Origin: Mermis nigrescens
Taxonomy: Eukaryota > Nematoda > Enoplea > Mermithida > Mermithidae
DNA: 64,000 nucleotides
Direction: 5' to 3'
Assembly: GCA_036768485.1 (NCBI GenBank)
Contig: JAVLUZ010000654.1
Span: forward strand, 1 to 64,000
Shown: in pieces, positions 1-18,001 of the stretch
How the letters are laid out: every line of letters begins with the position of its first letter
Numbering within the stretch: the first letter of the stretch is position 1
Position numbers and translations under genes: made by a program
The notes under the pieces: model-generated
Seen by the model: only the letters and a program-made list of their open reading frames with translations
The model's database searches: none
Told to the model about the DNA's origin: nothing

Positions 1-194
1 CATAGGTAGCGCGATAGCGCTACCTATAATATACTTGGCCACCCTTTTTTCTTATATGTTCTTCACAGCGAGTGCGAAATTTCTGTCCCCCCTCACAGCT
101 ATAACGGCACACATCTGAGAGGTGCGGTTTTTTTTAAAAGGTAGATAATAAAAAAACTTAGTGCCCCCATTTTTTTTCTTGTTTACACTCAATA

Positions 195-1197
195 CCGAGT
201 GCGTCGTGAGTGTGTAAAGTTTACACCAAAAATTCAAATAATTTGCGGAGGGCCAATTTTTTTTTAAAATGTTTTCCCTAATTAGTAGGTTACGAATCTG
301 GTCTTAAAATTTCTTTACACTCATTGATTGTTGCACAGGAGTGTAAACTAGACGGTTTTTTACAGTTTTCGTGTGCAAGAGCATATCTAACTCAGTTTTA
401 CATTCTATGCAGTCTGATTGGTCTCAAAAGGTAGACGGTCAAAAAATCTAGGGACGACTTTTTTTAATTTTTTTCAAAAAGTAATATTTTCGAATTTAGA
501 GGCGGTTTATTGTAAAGAGTCTGGGACAAAAAACTTTTTCCCTGCCATATTCTCCACTTGGTAGACAAAACGTGGTAACTACCCTTAAAATGTGCCTCGT
601 CTTAAGCGCTACACGTCAAAATTTATTTTGTTTCTTTACAATCAATATTGCGTTATTAGTGCAAGTGTAAACTTTACACTGAAAAAATTTTTTCCACCCA
701 TAGCGTCGTGGATGATGAATTTTTTAAAAAATGTTTTCCCTAATTAGTAGGTTACGAATCTGGTCTTAAAATTTCTTTACACTCATTGGTTGTTGCACAG
801 GAGTGTAAATTAGACGGTTTTTTACTGTTTTCATGTGCAAGAGCATATCTAACTCAGTTTTACATTCTATGCAGTCTGATTGGTTTCAAAAGGTAGACGG
901 TTATAAAATCTAGGAGAAACTTTTTTTTATTTTTTCTTAAAAAGTAATACTTTCGAATTTAGAGGCGGTTTATTGTAAAGAGTCTGAGACAAAAAATATT
1001 TTTTCCCTGCCATATTCTCCACTTAGTAGAAAAAACGTGGTAACTACCTTTAAAATCTGCCTCGTGTTAAGCGCTACACGTCAAAATTTATTTTGTTTCT
1101 TTACAATCAATATTGCGTTATTAGTGCAGGTGTAAACTTTACACTGAAAAAATTTTTCACGCCCAGAGCGTCGTGGATGATGAATTTTTTTTAATGT
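195..1197. repeat. Tandem array, about 462-bp unit, two copies plus partial
   Basis: The stretch from 271 is repeated from 733 with few changes (for example attagtaggttacgaatctg and gcaagagcatatctaactca). Partial units flank it on both sides. No coding. Diverged relatives are at 3120-3480 and 11500-12130 (recurring gtgtaaactttacact). Confidence 0.85.
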
Positions 1198-1540
1198 TCT
1201 CTGTGAGGTTAGAATAACGAATCTGACCTTCAAACTTTTCTACAATCAATACACAGTACCAGGGATTCAAACTTTACACTCTAGTGGATGAGTAAAAAAA
1301 CAGATTTTGTCCAAGATTTCTCTGCCAACTTTTTCGGTTATGAATTAAGATAATTTATATAGATAAAAATAAAGTAACTTTTAAGGGCTACACGTCGAAA
1401 CAAACCGCGTTTAAAAAAATGTAATATTGAGTTGTTTATGGGGGTGTAAAGTTCGAAATCTGAGGTGTAAAATGGGCGAAAAAAACAGGTTTTTTTCGTA
1501 TTTAATTGGTAAATCATATCAAATATTTTGCGGAACATAA

Positions 1541-1895
1541 GTTTGGCACATACAAACGTACTACAATCAAAGGGCTACAAACTGGCCCAAGCCGAATTTA
1601 TTTACACTCAATGGGGCGTTCAGTTCAGATTTTTAAAGTTTACAATGTGGTGGACAGCGAAAAATACGTGTTTGTCCATATTTTTGTTCGCCACCCCTTA
1701 AAAAGTACTTTATTTTTATCCTATTCGACCTCTCCCGACTTCTTCACTTCATATTTTTGTTCGCCACCCCTTAGAAAGTACTTTATTTTTATCCTATTCG
1801 ACCTCTCCCGACTTCTGAACAGAGAAAGTTAAGTGTAAATAAATTCGGTTTGGGCCAGTTTGTAGCCCGTTGATTGTAGTACGTTTGTAACTTAT
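1541..1895. repeat. Foldback element with tandem duplication in its loop
   Basis: The arm at 1541-1609 (tacaatcaaagggctacaaa) is inverted at 1831-1895 (tttgtagcccgttgattgta). The loop holds two 73-bp direct copies starting at 1677 and 1750 (catatttttgttcgccaccc). Confidence 0.75.
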
Positions 1896-2160
1896 GTTTG
1901 TAAACTTTACACTGAAAAAATTTTTTGGGAAAAAAATCGGTTTGGGTTTTTTTTGAAACAGATGAAAAAAAAACCGATTGATTGCCCCAGATGTGCATTC
2001 TTGTGCTCAATTTCCATGCGCACGTACACGACCGTTAAGCGCAACGCTTAAGCGAGTCGCCCGGGACCACCTTCCCCTAAAAATTATCATATTTTTAATT
2101 CCTTTCCCACACATATTTTCAATCAAAATCCGGGATAGGAAAATGGGCACTCGGGCTTAA

Positions 2161-3635
2161 TGCGACTTGAGTACAAATTGGTATGTGTGTTATCATATCT
2201 TACGTGTTTTAAAAGATCATATGTGTGTGCCTCAAATTTGTGCCTGTCTCGTTTGTACATACCTTTACCGTAAGCTTTTGCCCATAGGCCTATTGTCGTA
2301 TTCATAGATCCTTTTCATATCTCTTGGTTCGTGTTGTTACGCCTCTTTTTCCGCGTCAGTTAAAACTGCGTGCGAGCGCAGTTTTGACGGCACTTTAAGA
2401 TTTTACATTTTACAATTAGCTTTTGAGCCTGAGAGCCTCTCCGCCAGCTTCCGCGCTGAGCGTATCTTTTTTTCCTTTTCGTCGCCGTACGTGAGCAGAC
2501 TCCGTACGTGCCTTTTTATCTGCTAGGCTGCAGAACTCGTCGTGTTTGTGCAAATTGGCATCAGTTGTTGTATGCCTTTGGCAGGGCTTTGTGCCCTTGT
2601 TTAGTAATATTGTTTGATTTTATCCGATTAGCGTAACACGACGGTCAGCAGCATGTATCCTCCATGCTGTCGCTTTTTAATTGCTTCATAATTTTTCTGT
2701 CGAAAAAATATTGTAAAAATTAATTATTTAATTAACGGTTGAATTTCCGTGCTGTTGAATTCTGTCCTTGTGCTACACTATACTTAGGAACCCTTAATAT
2801 TTTCAAGCACCGGAATTCGGTCCAAAACAAATTAATTAATAATCTTTTTGAGCCCTCAATCAGGTTTCCGGGGAACTTACTTTAATTAGGTACTTAATCT
2901 CAAAGGGGTTAAATAAGTAAGTTTCACTAGGTGCGTGCGTAGAGGGACGGGCTACCTTGAATAGGCTGGGCCGCTTACCCCCCCCCCCCGAATCGCCGCC
3001 TGGTGATCGACCTCCTAAAAAGGGCGAGAACCCCCGTGTGAGCGCATAAGCTTGAGATTATGGTTAAGTAAGCGAAGTGAACGTAGCTTGAGTCTACGTT
3101 AACACATCTGATATTTACTTGTCCTTGGGCCATTGTGGAGACTTAATTTTTTCATAAATGTTGATCGTAATATCAGAATTACGAATCCGACTGAAATTTT
3201 CTTTGAACTCTGTGGTTGTGTAAAGTTTAACTGCCTATTAACTCAACTCTTGTTCTAGAGTATTGCGGAAGCTTAATTTTTTCAAAATGTTCTACGTAAA
3301 ATCAGAATTGAGAATCTGACTATTAGTTTTCTCTACACCTAGTAGTTGTGTGAAGTTTGCACTAATCATTTGTTGTTAAATGTAGTTTATACTACAAATT
3401 TATTTTACTTCCAAATCTGAGCGTTAGTGTTCCTTACACTTGATATTTGCGTAGAGTTAATGCTGAAAAACTTTGATCTGTTAAAATAATGTAAGGTTGT
3501 CTTGTTTGAAAAGGATAATGCTGATGTTAAGAACATTATTGTTTTCCGTGTTCTTGGACTGCTGTCATTATAATGGCATGTTACTGTATGTGTTTACTGA
3601 CTGATGTTCTCTAATCATACTAATTAAAAGTGGGG
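2161..3635. other. No gene recognised; unclassified, partly GC-richer
   Basis: 2340-3080 is less AT-rich than its neighbours, has a C-run at 2980-2990, and could be a solo LTR or unique sequence. I found no ORF or clear termini. 3120-3480 is a diverged relative of the 462-bp array. Confidence 0.4.
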
Positions 3636-4387
3636 TACTAGCAAAGAAAAATGCTCCGATGGAACAAAAAAGATGAATATACTTGGAATTGTGGATTATT
3701 AAGGATGTAAAAGGAGGGGACTAGGAAAAGTCTACCTAAAGTCGCAAAATCTGCTAAAAATCAGACTTTCTCTAAGCAACGCAAAAAATCGATGTATATT
3801 CTGCGGCCTCTAAAAAAGTGGCTTTTTTAAATAATGTTCGAAGTTTCAGATAAGAGTGTACGAAATCTATCAAGGTTACTTTTTCAAATTGCTGGCACCT
3901 GATTGATTGAAAACTAAGAGGTTTGTTTTATTTTGTTATGAGCATTATAGCAAGCAAAGCAGGGGCCGATTGATTAGTGCACACAATCGTTTCGGGCAAG
4001 CTAGTGTATCTACATTTAGTCTGTTTCAAGTCAACTTACGCGTTTCCTACTGTTTTTAACCAACCATGTCTCCAATGGTCTTCGATGTTTGTGTTTTTCA
4101 TTCAATTGGCTTAGAAGACTGTTAGATTACTCAATATTATTTCCCATAGCTACTGCATAGCTAACGTGCTGCTTTTTCAATCATTTTTATGGTTAAATAT
4201 TTATTTTAATCTGTTGGCCGCAGAATATACATCGATTTTTTGCGTTGCTTAGAGAAAGTCTGATTTTTAGCAGATTTTGCGACTTTAGGTAGACTTTTCC
4301 TAGTCCCCTCCTTTTACATCCTTAATAATCCACAATTCCAAGTATATTCATCTTTTTTGTTCCATCGGAGCATTTTTCTTTGCTAGT
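3636..4387. mobile_element. Foldback DNA element with about 178-bp inverted ends
   Basis: 3636-3806 (starting actagcaaagaaaaatgctc) is reproduced inverted at 4208-4387 (ending gcatttttctttgctagt) with few differences. The 400-bp middle has no ORF. Confidence 0.85.
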
Positions 4388-4692
4388 GATTAAATGATTT
4401 GCTCAATATGTAATGGATTTCAAACATTTCTCTAAAACAAAGACACTATTGCTTACAGTATCGTAATAGATTGATAAAAGTAAAAAAGATCTATTAAATA
4501 CTATGAATATTATGCGGCATTATTAGGTTTATTAACGGAGAAGAACGCTTGTTGACAATTTTTATGATGTACATATCTAATTCTGAAACTTTCGTGTCCA
4601 AGTTTTGCAACCGACGTTAAGCGTTTCTAACCAAAAAGTTTTCAATCTGAACATGTGCATTTAGAGTTTTTCATCGAAGAAGTGCATATTTA

Positions 4693-4861
4693 TAGACTGT
4701 TTCACATAAGTTTGGGTTCGAATTTTAAGAATTTTCTCGTAAGTTAGGCGACGGATTACGTTAATTGTATATCAAATCAATGCTATAATCGCAATCTGTC
4801 GGCTTATTGTTGGACATAGTTTATTAAATTTATGCTCAAACTTATGTGAAACAGACTGTAA
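4693..4861. mobile_element. Mariner-like MITE, about 170 bp
   Basis: Ends AGACTGTTTCACATAAGTTT and AACTTATGTGAAACAGACTG are near-perfect inverted repeats next to TA. Related copies lie at 15248-15417 and 16996-17209, and a fragment near 10355. Confidence 0.8.
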
Positions 4862-5485
4862 TTATTTAGGGTTTTTCTATTCGTTATTCGACAGCGCCTT
4901 AAGACTTACAGACTGAAATAAATTAGTTAGTACAGAATGTCCTCTCAGTGATGTTGAGAAGCAATGTCATGCGAGAACTATCAAAAAAGTCTTCTACGGT
5001 CTTTTTCACGGAAGCTTATGCATGGATCACTATTTCTGAATTCTGAAAAGAAAAAAATTCTTTTCTGAAAAGCAAGTCAATTTCAAAACCGGTTCAAACT
5101 GAAGCCAAAATCACGATACTGTGCATAACTGATAAGAGTAAGAAGTAAGTTTTGCTGAGCAAAATTATATTACAGTAGGCTGCCTAGAAATATTTTTGGC
5201 AACTACTTGTTTGAGTGTTGAAAATTTATTCCCATGCACAATGCTTCGTGAAATCGACTATAGATCGGTGATATAAGCGACCTATTATATGTGCTGAATT
5301 CCCATTCTGCACTTTCCAAATAACAAACGCTTAAAACTTTGCAAAACACTACATGAGACATATCCGCACCAGTGATCTTAATTTGGAATACATTGAAAAA
5401 TTTAGATTTGTAATTAAAAAGGAACGATGAATAGGCCAACATCATAGATGTTCTTAGAGATGAAAGATTTTCACTTCCCTCACCC
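4862..5485. other. No gene; dispersed repeat fragment
   Basis: 5170-5290 is related to 40610-40715 (shared tgcacaatgcttcgtg-like and tattacagt tracts). Nothing coding seen. Confidence 0.4.
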
Positions 5486-5958
5486 ATGAATTTTCATCCC
5501 CTCTACAGAATACGCGATTTTCCGAAAGTCTCCAAAAATTTGCCGAAAATTCGTATAAAAGGTGCTTTTTAAGCGTTTTCAGTTATACATTTGCCCAAAA
5601 GTGTCAAATTTTCGGCGCTTCGCACCATTTGCTCATGTTTTTGCTATATTTTGTTCCATGTTTTTTGCTCTAGAAAGATAGAGCATAGTCAGAAATGCCA
5701 AAAAAACAGTGTTTTTGGTGCGTATTCACCACACATGGACGTGCGGGGGCTTCACGGGGGGTTATCAACCCCCGCAGAGGTTAAGAAACCCCCGCAGATC
5801 TATAAGTTTTTGCAACATTTCGGCAATTTTCGGTTATTTCACCCAAGCAGACCGCTCAAAATTTTCTTGCTGCCCATGCATAGTCCACCATTTTTCGGCC
5901 CAAAAAAATCACTTCAAATAATTTACCTTCCCCAAAACTCCTATGCTGTGCATGTCTG
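5486..5958. mobile_element. Family A MITE, interrupted
   Basis: Reverse orientation: CG-palindrome variant ggcgcttcgcacc at about 5613, right end atgctgtgcatgtctg. A smaller element with ends CACACATG and CCATGCATAG sits inside at 5721-5882. Confidence 0.65.
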
Positions 5959-6383
5959 GCTAACATCAAAATCACATTTTGCATATTAATCATACACTCT
6001 GTACTGTTTTTCGTCCGGAACAGTTGGTCAGCTAGTGCGATGGTCAAATGGGATTTTTTCGATCAGCATATCTACGTTTATTTCTTAAGGCCGATCGCCC
6101 GGGACAGTCGGCCACCCGAAACGCAGCCACCCAATTCTGGGTGTCCGAGTGCAAAATCGCCAAAAATAGAAACGAAGTTAAATTCTGAGGTGTATCGATT
6201 TTCGTGCAGGGAGGTAGATACTTAGGAGGCTGAGGGGCACGCTCAAGCGTGAACAGGACCAATAAAAATGGTTTACTCACAATTCGTTTCAGTAGAATCA
6301 TTTTACCGTCTCTGCTTTAAATTTGTGATTTTTTTGCATTTTTTATGAACATACTTAATAATTAAGCATCAAGTGGAGATCAA
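5959..6383. other. Upstream region of the secreted peptide gene
   Basis: No clear TATA or ORF; 6080-6240 is GC-richer. It presumably holds the promoter and 5' UTR of the gene starting at 6384. Confidence 0.3.
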
Positions 6384-12962
<6,579 letters not shown>

Positions 12963-13079
12963 TGAAATTTCATGAGAATATTGATTTCAGCGGTTAAATA
13001 ATAGGTGTTATAATCAATTATTTTTTCGACTTAATCCTTTTTCGGGCGGGACACGGGTGCACAATATATAGTTATTATT

Positions 13080-13400
13080 ACCATACATGCACAGCATGAA
13101 AATTCGAAAATTCTGGTAGGGGGGGGGGCTAACAAACGATGGGTGCACGTCGAAAACAATGTTTTTTTACGTTTCGGACGATGTTCGTTCTTTCTAAAAT
13201 ATAATAACATAAGGAAATTCCGTAAAATTTTAAAAACATGAAGTAATTTAGGCAAAATATAGTCAAAAAATGTGTAAATGGCGCGAGTGTCGAAAATTTG
13301 TGACTTTTGAGCCGAAAAATGAGCTAAAAACGCTCTAAAAGGCAAACCTTTTACAATTTTTAGGAAAAATCGACAACTCTGGGAGTTCACAGCGATATTG
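13080..13400. mobile_element. Family A MITE
   Basis: Starts CATACATGCACAGCATG, palindrome decayed to ggcgcgagtgtcg. A reverse-end fragment (ctatgctgtgcatcg) lies at 13900-13930. Confidence 0.65.
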
Positions 13401-14158
13401 CGGGGGAGGTCAGTTGCCATTCTGTGGGTCAACCAACCAACCGCCACCATAGAACACGTACACTCAACATCACTATAATTACATGGACGGAGAGGGTTCG
13501 TCTGAGGAAAATATGGCAAAATAAAGGCCAAAAATTGATGAGTGATTTATTGCGAAAGCGTGAAACTAAATCAATATGCAGTTTCTAGTCAAATTCAAGC
13601 ACTTTTGCAAATAATTTTCCATTTTTCTCTATTTTTTGCTTTGTCTTGCCTTATCTTTCCGAGAAAATTTTCCGTTTTTATTCTGGAGTTTAGAACCAAG
13701 CTTTCTCAACAAAGGGACAATAGTTTAGAGGGACTACACCCTAAGAATAACAAACAGGAATTTTATGGTGAGAATGGATCAAACTGAAAATTTTGTAAAA
13801 AAGTGCTCGAAATTAGTTTGGTTTAATATAGTTTTAACGCTCAAGCATTTATAAGAGTTTTTGATGTCATTTTGACCCAATAAGTTTACTAACTGACCCC
13901 CAACCCAGAACTTCTATGCTGTGCATCGATAATCAGCCGTACATAAGCAGTGACTAAACCCTGGAATATGATGTGACAAAATCGCGAAAAAACACCGAAA
14001 CTTCAATTACGGACGTCTATCAGACTCTGCGAGTCTAAACCCCCACGTCGATACCTTTTGGTCATAACACAATTTGTTGAAAGTGTATTTCTCGCACTCT
14101 GGCCCGATGCTTTTGTTTTCTGTGCACCCACTTTCAGGCCTTTTAAATCACAATTATT
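13401..14158. other. No gene seen
   Basis: Sequence between a family A copy and the Penelope-like pair. Includes the family A end fragment at 13900 and otherwise nothing recognised. Confidence 0.35.
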
Positions 14159-14342
14159 GGATTGGCTGAATTGGCTTTCCTGTAGCAAATGAGATGCCAG
14201 TATGTTCTGCAATTCTACTCCCAAAATGTCGGCGAGTTTCGCCAATGTAACTAGCCATACAGCTAGAACACGTATACTTATATACTAAATTTGAGAGTAG
14301 CTTAGCAGGTACAGCATCCTTGTTCTTGAAAAACCGGCTTAT
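14159..14342 (-). mobile_element. Penelope-like element, inverted partial copy
   Basis: A near-exact inverse of 14366-14537: same KDAVPAKLLSNLVYKYTC and YIGETRR segments on the minus strand, ending after GKPIQ. The two copies meet head to head around 14343-14365, with about 20 bases between arms. Such inverted pairs are usual for Penelope-like insertions. Confidence 0.8.
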
Positions 14343-14361
14343 ACACATGACAGGTTTGTAA

Positions 14362-14727
14362 ACAAGCCGGTTTTTCAAGAACAAGGATGCTGTACCTGCT
14401 AAGCTACTCTCAAATTTAGTATATAAGTATACGTGTTCTAGCTGTATGGCTAGTTACATTGGCGAAACTCGCCGACATTTTGGGAGTAGAATTGCAGAAC
14501 ATACTGGCATCTCATTTGCTACAGGAAAGCCAATTCAGGGTGATAGCTTATCTGCTATTCACAAACATGTCTCAAATAGCAATCATTCAATTACATCAGA
14601 TTGCTTCAAGGTTATCAGTCGAGCATCCAATTCTTTTGATCTTTTAATCAAGGAGTCGTTATACATAGCACGTGATCGTCCTATTCTCAACAATAATGTT
14701 TCATCATATCCTCTAAATTTGTTTTAA
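14362..14727 (+). mobile_element. Penelope-like element, 3' GIY-YIG endonuclease fragment (plus copy)
   Basis: An open frame from about 14362 (ATG at 14446) to TAA 14727 encodes the C-terminal GIY-YIG nuclease of Penelope-like retroelements. It shows LVYKYTCSSC (in place of GIY, with the CxxC of the CCHH finger), ASYIGETRRHFGSRIAEH (YIG and catalytic Arg), SAIHKH and NSNH (His pair), and then the conserved Glu in LLIKESLYIARDRPILN. The reverse transcriptase is missing, so this copy is 5'-truncated. Confidence 0.85.
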
Positions 14728-15247
14728 TTTACTGAAATCCCACCTTTTTCATTTTCTTCTAGTTTAAAATATTTTATAATTCTCTTCATAATTTAATGGT
14801 ATGTTTAAACTTTAAGTTTTTCTCTTGGTTTACAACTCTCGCTTAACAAGCTCATTTTTCAAAACTATTACCTAGTGCACAGTCGCTTCTACAATTATTT
14901 CTACTGGGAAAAGCGATATTATTTTTTTATATCTGCTTGCTTGTTATGATTTATATCTATGTGTCGAATTAATTGACGCTCTAAATAGAATTAACCGTCG
15001 AAAGGTGCACCTTACTTGAGACAATCTCAAAATAAGTTAGCGAAAATAGATTGCGAACTTGTTTACTTTCTCCTTTGATGCAGAAAAGATGCTGTAAGCT
15101 CACGTAAATCTGCAGGAAGGATTTGAAATTTATTTCTATATCTATATATTGCTAATGTTGTACAATAGTACAATAACCAGGCTTTGCACATAACAGGCAG
15201 GTACCAGTACATAGAACGACCTCGTAAATGATACCGATTGGAAAATT
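14728..15247. other. No gene; possible Penelope-like 3' UTR then unclassified
   Basis: AT-rich sequence after the endonuclease stop. No ORF or repeat recognised. Confidence 0.35.
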
Positions 15248-15417
15248 ATAGTCTGTTTCACACAAGCTCGTTCATAAATTTTAAAACTGCCTTCGACAAT
15301 TAGCTGACAGATTGTGATTATAGCATTAATATGATATATAATTATCGTAACCCTCGGCTTACTGTCGATAAAAATTCTTAAAATTTATGCACGAAGTTAC
15401 GTGAAACAGACTATAAA
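15248..15417. mobile_element. Mariner-like MITE
   Basis: Ends tagtctgtttcac and gtgaaacagacta. Same family as 4693-4861. Confidence 0.75.
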
Positions 15418-15470
15418 TGAAAGCAAGTGCAAATATGACTACTTTTGACATATTTTACGTTATTCTTCTG

Positions 15471-15637
15471 GGGTAGGTTTCTCATAAGACGTCTAAGCTT
15501 AGTCGCGTCTAAATTTTTAGATTTAGACGCGTCGATTCTTAACTGTGTTTCTCATTATACGTCTAAGTTAGACGCGTCGAAATTTCGTCGAAGTTAGACG
15601 TGATTTAGACGAATCATTCTAATGAGAAACCCACCCC
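15471..15637. mobile_element. MITE with GACGTCTAA repeats
   Basis: Inverted ends GGGGTAGGTTTCTCAT and ATGAGAAACCCACCCC. The 165-bp body is built from repeated and inverted gacgtctaa/ttagacgcg units. Confidence 0.8.
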
Positions 15638-16195
15638 CGTATTACTGTGGCTGTGCTATGGCCGGTTATTAAAATTGTTTTAGATGCGATATTTATTAGG
15701 ATATTGAAACAATTTTAGCTGCGATATTTATTATTTAAGAAATCGTATTCCTTTTTTGTGCGGGTTCGACTTTTTGACCGCCATTTCCGAAGTTTAGCTA
15801 CATATGTAATTCTACCGATCCGTTTAGAGAAAAAGCACAAAAGTGTGTTTTTTAAGCATTTTTTGTTTTTTTCTGGCCCGAAATTACAAACATTTCAGGT
15901 AGGAGGCAAAAAGCCTCGAAAAAGAGTAATTATTAAGCTTTGACAACATTGTTTGCGATTAATCCATGTCAAGTTGACAAGTTTCCTACGTTTTTAATTG
16001 AATACCGAGAGCGCACGAGGATGTGAGCAAGCTGTCATTAATAACTTGATTGCGTATAAAATTAATAAACTTAAAAAATATGTACACATAGGCTACTTTT
16101 TGATTGTGTCGTTTTTTGAGTCATTGTCTCGTTACTAAAGCCCGAACCTAGAGAATTTTCATTTTTATTTTAATTTTTATTCATTGTTCTTCAGA

Positions 16196-16330
16196 TGCAA
16201 TTACGTGGTCGGTACTACTCTCAGACAAATAGATAAATTCTGTTCGCGTGATAAAGTGTTAAACGAAGTAATGCAAATAGGACAAAAACAAAGAAATAAA
16301 ACATCGTGTGAAATCGAGCCGGGTGGGTAG
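16196..16330 (+). CDS. Candidate exon after a strong acceptor, unrecognised
   Basis: A good 3' splice site (attgttcttcag) at 16195 is followed by a 43-codon open frame beginning CNYVVGTTLRQIDKFC. AATAAA is at 16296. The phase-1 reading gives only a dozen codons. Could be an alternative 3' exon or chance. Confidence 0.2.
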   Translation, partial: CNYVVGTTLRQIDKFCSRDKVLNEVMQIGQKQRNKTSCEIEPGG

Positions 16331-17532
16331 AAAGACTGAAATTAATTTCGCTTCGGTTTGAAACTTGCCGAAAAAATAATACGCGACACAATGCAATGCG
16401 TCAGACAAAAAAAGCGAACGCCTTCTCGATCTTTAATCAAGATATGTAAATAAGATGATTACTGTTTTATGGATAAGTTTAGGTAGGCATTGTGTTACAA
16501 GGAGACTAATTTCCTGCGTTTATAAACATAATCAATTCAAGTGTGAAGTTAAGAAAAGTGAGGAGAGATGGCGTGGGCCTCTATAAGCGACTATCAAAAG
16601 AATACATTTTTCTGACAATTCAAGAGATTTTAGTCATTTTCGGTCTTAGGTCTTTTACCGAAGAAATCATGTGCATGCATATGTTTTCAGGTGGCCAATA
16701 AAGTAAATAAAGGTAATTAATATGTACTATCCGGCGAAAAGCACTGGAAAAAATGACATATAAGGGTCAAAAATTATTGCGAATTACATACCCATTCGTT
16801 ATCCCGCCAATTACTTTGGGCCAATAGGAAGGCCGGGCCCCCCGCCCCCTCCTTGAATCTGCCCCTGCATGCAACCGCAGATTTCATATACTAAAAACGA
16901 AGTATACAAAAAATGATACAAATTTTGGCATAAAAAAATCGTCATCGAAGGATTCTTATCAATACAATAATCTATAATGAATATTTTTTATCCTGCTTGC
17001 TTACAGTTTAGTTCGGATTAAAGCTAGACAAAAATTTTATTTCTAACCGACAATTAGCCGACAGATTACGGTAATTAATTATGGATTAGCTGAATTCACT
17101 TATCGTAATCTATTAACAATAATTTAATTAATTTTTTATTTTTTAATTTTTCTATTATTATTTATTTTATTTTTAATACATACTCAGTTATTTAAAACAG
17201 ACTGTAGATAATTTTGTTTGAGTTTTAACATCTGACTGTTTTGTAAAACGAGCTAGGATTGCGGATCATAGAATTAAATCAAGTAAATGTTTAGTTTAAA
17301 ATATTGTCTAACGAATATCAGACTGACTGACTGGTCCGTATTATTTATATTGTTCACGCGAGCGCATCTTAAACTTAGTTTCGCGTAAACCAATGCATCC
17401 GACAAGTTTTACAATCAGCAAATATCTACAAGAAATAATTATATTACTGTAGCTTTAAACAAGGAAACTTTCGAATAAAAATTTTTAAACACTTCTTACA
17501 TGCACAAACGCTTGAGACTACGAATATTCATA
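16331..17532. other. No gene; MITE fragment
   Basis: 16800-16865 is the end of a GC-rich repeat, and 16996-17209 a decayed copy of the 4693 MITE. I looked here for the missing COA7 exon and did not find it. Confidence 0.4.
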
Positions 17533-17757
17533 CGTGTAACACGGGGTAAGGGATCCCCCAACCAATAGTTAGTTGCCCCTTGCAATCCCCCTGAAGCCAA
17601 AAAATTTTTTGACCCCCGCCCCGATTTTTGGGAAAAATTGAATTTTTAGGCCATTTATTTCTGGTCGTTTTGGCCGAAAATTAAGGCCATTTACCCTCCC
17701 CTCCTCAAATAATCGGGGACCCCAATCCCAAATTTCGCGCCCTCACTTGTATGCCGG
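17533..17757. mobile_element. Family B MITE
   Basis: Starts acgtgtaacacggggtaag, ends ctcacttgtatg, with the family's ttttggccgttttt core. Confidence 0.7.
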
Positions 17758-17785
17758 TATACATTAATCGCATGATGTAGCCTAC

Positions 17786-18001
17786 CTTTAGCGAACAGGT
17801 AATGAGCCGCAAAACATGCACCTTGGTGTTGCAATTCGCAAGCTTTCTCCAGCAGGCTAGCGAATTTTTTTACATCTTTAGGCCTATTCTTCGTTCCAGA
17901 ATACGTCAAACCGCTTTCAAAAAAACAAGCCGCAGCGTCATTATTTTCGCAAGCTTTCGACATTAAGGTAAGCGCCCTCGCGCGGTCTTTCTTGTATCCA
18001 C
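17786..18001 (-). CDS. COA7: COA7-like exon 3
   Basis: Acceptor ccctttaag, donor GTAGGC, phase 1 in and out. It holds two Sel1-like repeats; GYKKDRARALTLMSKACE corresponds to human TQDLKAAARCFLMACE. Confidence 0.88.

Noticed and set aside
2340..3080. Solo LTR
   Set aside because: Compositionally distinct, but I found no TG...CA ends, target duplication or second copy in the window.
5591..5989. 132-residue plus-strand ORF
   Set aside because: Lies wholly in a family A MITE; similar accidental ORFs occur in other copies.
14003..14245. Minus-strand ORF beginning MAKLADILG, also seen on the plus strand
   Set aside because: Out-of-frame reading of the Penelope-like endonuclease in the two inverted copies.
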